From assembly GCF_003263785.1 (NCBI RefSeq), contig NZ_JYJK01000129.1:1-38086 (forward strand): a stretch of DNA of 38,086 bases. The letters run 5' to 3'. The DNA comes from Vibrio variabilis. Its GTDB lineage: Bacteria; Pseudomonadota; Gammaproteobacteria; Enterobacterales; Vibrionaceae. The position numbers and the translations under genes are program-made. Every line of letters starts with the position of its first letter. The first letter of the stretch is position 1. Positions 33,411 through 38,086 of the stretch are shown here, in pieces. The notes under the pieces are model-generated. The model ran no database searches, was not told the origin of the DNA, and saw only the letters and a list, made by a program, of their open reading frames with translations.

Positions 33411-34331
33411 CTACTCATCAAAGCTATCCAAGTAATCATCTATGTACGCTTCTTGCTCTTCATCAACCTCATCACTGACCACTTCAGCATTGTAGTTCTG
33501 GCGTTGAATATAGATATCACGTGTTAGTGCATATGGATCTGGTGAGCGTTCCAACGTTGCCTCTTGAGACACGACGAGTGCACGTTTCTCCATGCCTTCT
33601 AGCGCCCACTTGCCAAGGCTTGCCCAGAAATTCAAGAATGAAATTGGTGGATAAAGACCATCGACGACATCTGCCCCCTCACGCAAGGTAATTGGTCCGT
33701 AACCGGGTACCATGAAGTATGGACCGGTGCCGACACCGTAGTGACCAACCGCATCACCAAACTCTTTCTTGTCGTGCTTCTCTATACCTGCTGCGGAGGC
33801 GATATCAATAAAGCCCAACAGACCAAGCGTACTGTTGATCCAAAAACGGTTGAAGTGGTCGAGCGCTTTAGAGCCATTACCCATCACTACGTTGTTCACA
33901 GCACTGAATGGCTCATCCAGGTTAGCAAGAAAATTACTCACGCCAGAGCGGATTGGTACGGGGGTATAGTTCACATAAGCCAAAGAGACAGGCCTAACGA
34001 AGTAAGGGTCTAGATAGTCATAGTTGAAAGTAAACATCGCCCGGTTGAAACCTTCAAACGGGTCATAAACATCGGTGCCAACTGGCGTTTCGCTACTTAG
34101 ATCGACACGACTTTGAGCGGCGCTAACACCAGAATCATTCACCGCGTCTTGTGGCGCATTGGTAGCCTCTATCGAAGTACCGACAGATTCAGACTCAATA
34201 GGAGGCGTCGTTGACTCCTGAACCGAAGGAACTTGCTCGTCTTTTGGTGCTGAAGAGCAGCCAAATAGAAATACGCTAGATACAAAAACGGCAAAAAGCG
34301 TAGACTTTTTGCCGGTTATTGCTGATTGCAT
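33411..34331 (-). CDS. mlaA: Phospholipid-asymmetry outer membrane lipoprotein MlaA (VacJ)
   Basis: An outer-membrane lipoprotein that removes misplaced phospholipids from the outer leaflet and hands them to the periplasmic Mla carrier. A lipobox FLFGC follows the signal. A long Ser/Pro/Glu-rich linker precedes the MlaA domain, which begins VYDPFEGFNRAMFTFNYDYL and contains WINSTLGLLGFIDIA and GPYFMVPGYGP. The start is uncertain: ATG at 34331 gives a normal lipoprotein signal and has GGATGAGG close by; 34343 and 34355 are in-frame alternatives. The acidic C-terminal tail (VDEEQEAYIDDYLDSFDE) is notable. It lies after ccmI on the same strand. Confidence 0.92.
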   Translation of the reverse strand: MQSAITGKKSTLFAVFVSSVFLFGCSSAPKDEQVPSVQESTTPPIESESVGTSIEATNAPQDAVNDSGVSAAQSRVDLSSETPVGTDVYDPFEGFNRAMFTFNYDYLDPYFVRPVSLAYVNYTPVPIRSGVSNFLANLDEPFSAVNNVVMGNGSKALDHFNRFWINSTLGLLGFIDIASAAGIEKHDKKEFGDAVGHYGVGTGPYFMVPGYGPITLREGADVVDGLYPPISFLNFWASLGKWALEGMEKRALVVSQEATLERSPDPYALTRDIYIQRQNYNAEVVSDEVDEEQEAYIDDYLDSFDE

Positions 34332-34447
34332 AACCTCATCCATAAGCCGGTACAATCTGCGTCTGATGTATTAACTATTTTTCTATTTACTTGATAAGTA
34401 AGTAATTAACGTCAGATTGTATTGATAACCACTATGGATGAGTATAG

Positions 34448-34512
34448 CGGCATGCGACCGTCCAAGCTAGTTAAAGCAACAAGTTGGACACACTTTATTT
34501 AACCGCATGCCG
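34448..34512. repeat. Nested hairpin between ccmI and mlaA
   Basis: An outer 9-bp repeat CGGCATGCG/CGCATGCCG (34448-34456 and 34504-34512) encloses an inner one, GTCCAA/TTGGAC (34460-34465 and 34484-34489). It sits in the 192-base gap after ccmI. TATACT (minus strand, 34446-34441) follows it and may be a -10 of mlaA. No T run, so its role as terminator is doubtful. Confidence 0.4.
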
Positions 34513-34523
34513 TAGTTTGTGGA

Positions 34524-35738
34524 TTAGTACTGTTGGTCAATAGCAAGCTCGACAGTATCACCAAGTGCGGCTGGCTGGCTCTCACCAAACCAATCGCCAT
34601 CGCGAGTTGCAACGTAGCCATCACTGTCAATACGGGCTCTAACAATCAAACCATCAAGGCTAGATAGCTTACGACCTTGCATCATGCTGTTGTTGTCATC
34701 CAGGACTACCGTGCGTGGGAATGTTCCTAACGGGTAGCGTGCTGCCGCGACTGGCATTGGAGAACCATCAGCTGGATGCACAGACACAATCAATGCAGCA
34801 TCTTGCGGAAAGCTCGCTTGTGGTGAAACAGTAATCGTGACGGCGACAGATTTGCCCTCAACAATGGGCTCACCCATTTTGGCTTGCGCATTTTCAATAC
34901 TGCGAGTCAACATTTCGTAACGGCTATCGTCAGGGCCAATCATACGTTGCATAACAGACCAATAGCGAACCGCTGCAGGGTAGTCCTGGCGCTCAAAAGC
35001 ATCAAACGCGAGAAGGGAAAGTACGCGTAGATCCACATACTCTTCTTTCAACAAGCTGTTTAATAGGCCTCGAGCTTGATTCTGCTCTAGCTCATCTTGT
35101 GACATCATTAAGGCTTGCGCATAACCCAGCTTCACATCTGCATCATTTGGCTCAAGGCGGTAGGCCTTTTCCATTGCATCTGTTGCTGTTGTCACGTCAC
35201 GGTTAGCCAGTGCAATACGACCAAGTAATAACCAGCCAGTTGAATCATCTGGTTGATAGTGCAGACGAGTACGAAGCGCTAACGTTAGATCCTGCATTTC
35301 GTCTTCTGTCATTGGCTCGGCAGACTCACCCATCAGACGCTTAGAAAGCTCTGGCAAACGACCAGACACCTCTTGCCATGCCTGAACTTTCCCAGCGCCA
35401 CCAAAATGCATGTACAACCCGTAAGTCATGGCGACAACCAGCACCACCGAAGGCACAAGAATCGTCATTGGTGATAAAGACGTTTTCTTTGTCTCCGCTT
35501 GATTTGGAATGTCATCAAGAAGTGATTGCTTAAGATCGTCAATCAAATCTTGCTGGTTTTCAACCAAACCTTCGTTAGTTTCTTCTTCCAGCTCAGTCAG
35601 GCGATCTTTGTAGAATGCTTTGTTTAGTTCGTCACGAAGTTGTTCATCATTATTGGCTTTCTTGCTGTTTAGTGTCAGCGCCAACAGCACAATAGCAACG
35701 ACGACAAGAACGACTGTTGATATCCAAAATAGTGTCAT
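34524..35738 (-). CDS. ccmI: Cytochrome c biogenesis protein CcmI
   Basis: The chaperone that delivers apocytochrome c to the CcmF/CcmH ligation module. The 404-residue protein has two membrane helices (residues 3-22 and about 90-110), a cytoplasmic leucine-zipper-like segment between them, and a periplasmic TPR region (GWLLLGRIALANRDVTTATDA). The C-terminal domain resembles the CcmH C-terminal part of E. coli. It overlaps ccmH by one base (shared at 35738), so the two are coupled. Confidence 0.93.
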   Translation of the reverse strand: MTLFWISTVVLVVVAIVLLALTLNSKKANNDEQLRDELNKAFYKDRLTELEEETNEGLVENQQDLIDDLKQSLLDDIPNQAETKKTSLSPMTILVPSVVLVVAMTYGLYMHFGGAGKVQAWQEVSGRLPELSKRLMGESAEPMTEDEMQDLTLALRTRLHYQPDDSTGWLLLGRIALANRDVTTATDAMEKAYRLEPNDADVKLGYAQALMMSQDELEQNQARGLLNSLLKEEYVDLRVLSLLAFDAFERQDYPAAVRYWSVMQRMIGPDDSRYEMLTRSIENAQAKMGEPIVEGKSVAVTITVSPQASFPQDAALIVSVHPADGSPMPVAAARYPLGTFPRTVVLDDNNSMMQGRKLSSLDGLIVRARIDSDGYVATRDGDWFGESQPAALGDTVELAIDQQY

Positions 35739-36220
35739 TACTGCTTATCTCCAGTCTCTTTGTCATCCAGTAAAGCTTTGAGTTTGGCCTCTTTGTCTTC
35801 GCTCCACTGTTCACTTTGCTGCGCCCTCAAGGCACGATTGTTACGACTGCGGACAACAATCAATCCAAAGCCGAGAACAATGACAAACAGTGGTCCAAGC
35901 CAGAGAATCGACGTCGCAAGCGTCAATGGCGGGTTGTAGGTGACAAAGTTACCGTAACGGGCAATCATGTAATCCACGATTTCTTGCTTCGATTTACCCT
36001 CTTTGGTCATCTCATACACTTTCTGACGCAAATCTTGCGCAAGTTCAGCATTTGAGTCACCAATCGTGTTGTTTTGACACTTAGGGCAACGCAATGTATG
36101 GCTCAGCTCCTTAAACTGATTCTCTTGCTCTAAAGAATCGAATTCATGGATCTCAATTGTGGCGTTTACCGCAAATGCCAAGACTAAGCTTGAGGCCAGG
36201 GCAACTAACCATTTTTTCAT
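35738..36220 (-). CDS. ccmH: Cytochrome c biogenesis protein CcmH (CcmL-type)
   Basis: A periplasmic thiol-oxidoreductase that helps keep apocytochrome c reduced for haem attachment. The 160-residue protein has a signal peptide (KKWLVALASSLVLAFAVNA), the active-site motif LRCPKCQN (Cys45, Cys48), the conserved YGNFVTYNPP, and a single C-terminal membrane helix (105-125). It lacks the TPR part, which is in the separate ccmI, as usual in Vibrio. It overlaps the ccmG stop as ATGA. Confidence 0.94.
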   Translation of the reverse strand: MKKWLVALASSLVLAFAVNATIEIHEFDSLEQENQFKELSHTLRCPKCQNNTIGDSNAELAQDLRQKVYEMTKEGKSKQEIVDYMIARYGNFVTYNPPLTLATSILWLGPLFVIVLGFGLIVVRSRNNRALRAQQSEQWSEDKEAKLKALLDDKETGDKQ

Positions 36221-36772
36221 TGCTTCGCCTCCTCTAGCATTTGCTGATACAACGGCTGAAGTTTTTCACTCCAGTTTTGCGAGTTAACATCACCGACATG
36301 GCGATAACGAATGACACCATTCGCATCAATGAGAAAACGTCTCAGGTGCTCCGTACACGCCAAGATCCAGTCCAAGCATACCGTCACCATCGAAGAGACT
36401 GATTAGGTATGGGTTACCAAGCTCGTTTAGCCACTGAACCGCTTTATCACGCTGGTCTTTGTAGTTAAGACCAATGATTTTCACGCCATTTGCGGCAAGC
36501 TCATTAAGATATTGGTGCTCGGCATAACAGGTTGGACACCAAGTCGCCCATACATTAAGAAGTAGAGGCTCACCTTTAAATACCGCTTGGTCGTACAGCT
36601 TGCCGGGTTCCGCCAGGTCTTCTAGACGGAACTGGGGTACCTGCTTGCCAATTAACACCGACTCTAGTTTCGTTGGATCGTCACCCGCTTGGTTGCGACC
36701 CAACTGCACGGCAAACACCGCAACCAAGATCAGAAAGGCAACTAACGGAATAAACAGAATCTTCTTATTCAT
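36217..36772 (-). CDS. ccmG: Thiol:disulfide interchange protein CcmG/DsbE (one frameshift)
   Basis: A membrane-anchored thioredoxin-like protein that reduces apocytochrome c cysteines. The N-terminal helix (KILFIPLVAFLILVAVFAV) is followed by the active site WATWCPTC (Cys79, Cys82). At 36334-36337 an extra T on the minus strand breaks the frame. Removing it continues YGAPETF into LIDANGVIRYRHVGDVN and gives 184 residues ending at 36217, with a stop that overlaps the ccmH start. Its ATG overlaps the ccmF stop as TAATG. Confidence 0.91.
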
Positions 36773-38086
36773 TATGCCTCTCCTTTCGCTTTATCGGTTT
36801 TTCTGAATCGGTAACGTTTATCGCTGATCGCCAATATGCCACCAATTGACATCATGAGGGCACCAAACCAAATCCAGCGTACGAATGGTTTGTGGTAGAT
36901 GCGTACTGCCCATGACTTACCATCATCTAGACGCTCACCCATCGCAATGTAGAGATCGCGTGTTACACCACGGTCAATTGCCGCTTCCGTCATCATCGAC
37001 TTCGCTGTGCGATAGAAACGTTTCTCCGCGTGCAATGTGTTGATGTACTTTCCATCTTTGGTGATTTCAAAGTCAGCGATATAACCGTCGTAGTTAGGGC
37101 CATCTTTATCACGTACACCTTGGAAGTAGAAGTTGTAATCGTACACCTGATAGGTCTCACCTGGAGCCAAGCGAACATCGCGTTCGATACTGTAAATCTG
37201 CACCATCGCAATACCAATGATACTCACCGCTAGACCTAGGTGGCCAAGAATCATTGCCCAGTGACTACGCGGTAGCTTCTTCACACCCTCAGCAAACGAG
37301 TGACGATGGGTGGCACGCTCGTACAGTTCAAAGCCGTGCATGGTAATGATCCAAGACGCCATCAGCCAACCAAGGAATGCCATGCCAGTGAAGTACTCGG
37401 CTAGAACAAACATCATCAGCGCAGAGAATGCTACCGAGATAATGCCTGAGATAATCATTGGTTTAGCAAGTGTCGATAGTTTGTCACGCTTCCAGCGGAT
37501 CAGTGGACCGATACCTAGTAGGAACGAGAACGGAATCATCAGCCATGCAAACAGCATATCAAAGAAAGGCGCACCGATAGAGACTGAGCCTAACCCAATC
37601 TGTTTGTGTACCAGTGGTAACAAGGTACCCACAAGTACGACAACCAACGCCGCCATCAACAGCACGTTGTTGCCAAGCAATGCGTTCTCACGCGATAGCA
37701 AATCAAAGTTGCCACGTGCACGCACAGATGCACCTTTCAAGCAAACAGCAACAGCGAGCCACCGATAACAAATACCAAGAAGCCAAGGATGAACATACCG
37801 CGCGATGGATCAGAGGCGAATGCGTGCACCGATACCAAGATACCGGAACGAACCAAGAAGGTACCTAATAGACTTAAAGAGAATGCAGAGATCGCCAGCA
37901 ATACTGTCCATGCTTTAAAGGTGCCGCGTTTTTCTGTCACTGCCAATGAGTGCATCAGTGCCGTACCGGCCAGCCAAGGCATGAAAGAAGCATTTTCCAC
38001 TGGATCCCAGAACACCAGCCACCCCAGCCAAGTTCGTAATACGCCCACCAGGAGCCAAGCGCCGATGCCCATACGTCAGGAATACC
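36772..38086 (-). CDS. ccmF: Cytochrome c haem lyase CcmF, 3' part (several frameshifts)
   Basis: The central component of the haem-ligation complex in the inner membrane, a multi-pass protein of about 650 residues. The N-terminal third lies beyond the window. The tryptophan-rich WWD-type haem-handling region is visible in pieces: SWWAYYELGWGGW in one frame and FWDPVENASFMPWL in another. Single-base errors are inferred at about 37739 (after GGSLLLFA, resuming KGASVRARG), 38014 (a missing G), and two insertions at about 38061 and 38073. The region 37741-38010 and the rest from 37738 down read cleanly. The frame damage concentrates at the window end, suggesting low-quality contig-end sequence. 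Confidence 0.88.

Noticed and set aside
37310..37768. Open frame of 152 codons on the plus strand
   Set aside because: It runs opposite the conserved ccmF gene, lacks a ribosome site and resembles no family; ccmF codon structure explains it.
1..38086. Mobile elements, prophage, CRISPR, tRNA or rRNA genes
   Set aside because: No transposase, integrase, phage protein, regularly spaced repeats, tRNA-like cloverleaf or rRNA sequence was seen.

Overview
The window looks like a chromosomal segment of a Vibrionaceae bacterium, most likely a Vibrio. The block yfcL-epmC ... aroC-prmB-smrB-sixA ... fadJ-fadI, followed by an ECF sigma factor with a DUF3379 protein, two fadL paralogues, mlaA and the ccmFGHI maturation genes, is a typical gammaproteobacterial core neighbourhood in a Vibrio-like order. 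I saw no tRNA, rRNA, CRISPR array, insertion sequence, prophage or plasmid origin. The assignment rests on gene content and order, not on a search.

Layout: (1) 1-1055, a glutathionyl-hydroquinone reductase on the minus strand. (2) 1172-6915, an oppABCDF oligopeptide-uptake operon on the minus strand. It has a stem-loop between oppA and oppB and a 3' UTR that looks like the small RNA OppZ. (3) 6949-7562, a regulatory intergenic region with a perfect CRP box, a class II type promoter layout and a terminator that together predict a minus-strand RNA. (4) 7563-11832, a small catabolic module: a LuxR-type regulator divergent from an AlkK-like acyl-CoA ligase and an MFS transporter. The two transport/activation genes share an upstream motif. 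(5) 11916-16098, housekeeping and accessory genes: a Gfo/Idh/MocA oxidoreductase, an FMN-type reductase, yfcL, epmC, a TRIC/YadS-type membrane protein and a small lipoprotein. (6) 16179-21745, an EF-G-like GTPase, aroC, prmB, smrB and sixA. (7) 21943-24863, an unrecognised 55-residue ORF overlapping head to head with an insulinase-type metallopeptidase. (8) 24932-28370, the anaerobic-type beta-oxidation operon fadIJ with a FadR operator at its start. (9) 28566-28730, a strongly structured minus-strand RNA with UUCG, GAAA and GCAA tetraloops and its own terminator. (10) 28845-33181, ECF sigma factor plus probable anti-sigma factor, then two fadL genes. (11) 33411-38086, mlaA and the ccmF(partial)-ccmG-ccmH-ccmI cytochrome c maturation genes.

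The genes fit a theme of membrane uptake and fatty-acid use: FadL imports long-chain fatty acids, FadIJ degrades them under FadR control, an AlkK-like ligase activates carboxylates, MlaA maintains outer-membrane lipid asymmetry, and Opp imports peptides.

Quality note: at least nine genes (oppB twice, oppA, the acyl-CoA ligase, the MFS transporter, the lipoprotein, sixA, fadI, ccmG, and ccmF several times) carry single-base insertions or deletions, mostly in short homopolymer runs. Correcting one base restores the family sequence. This pattern points to sequencing error in a draft assembly rather than gene decay, so these genes are annotated as full coding regions with the disrupted position stated.
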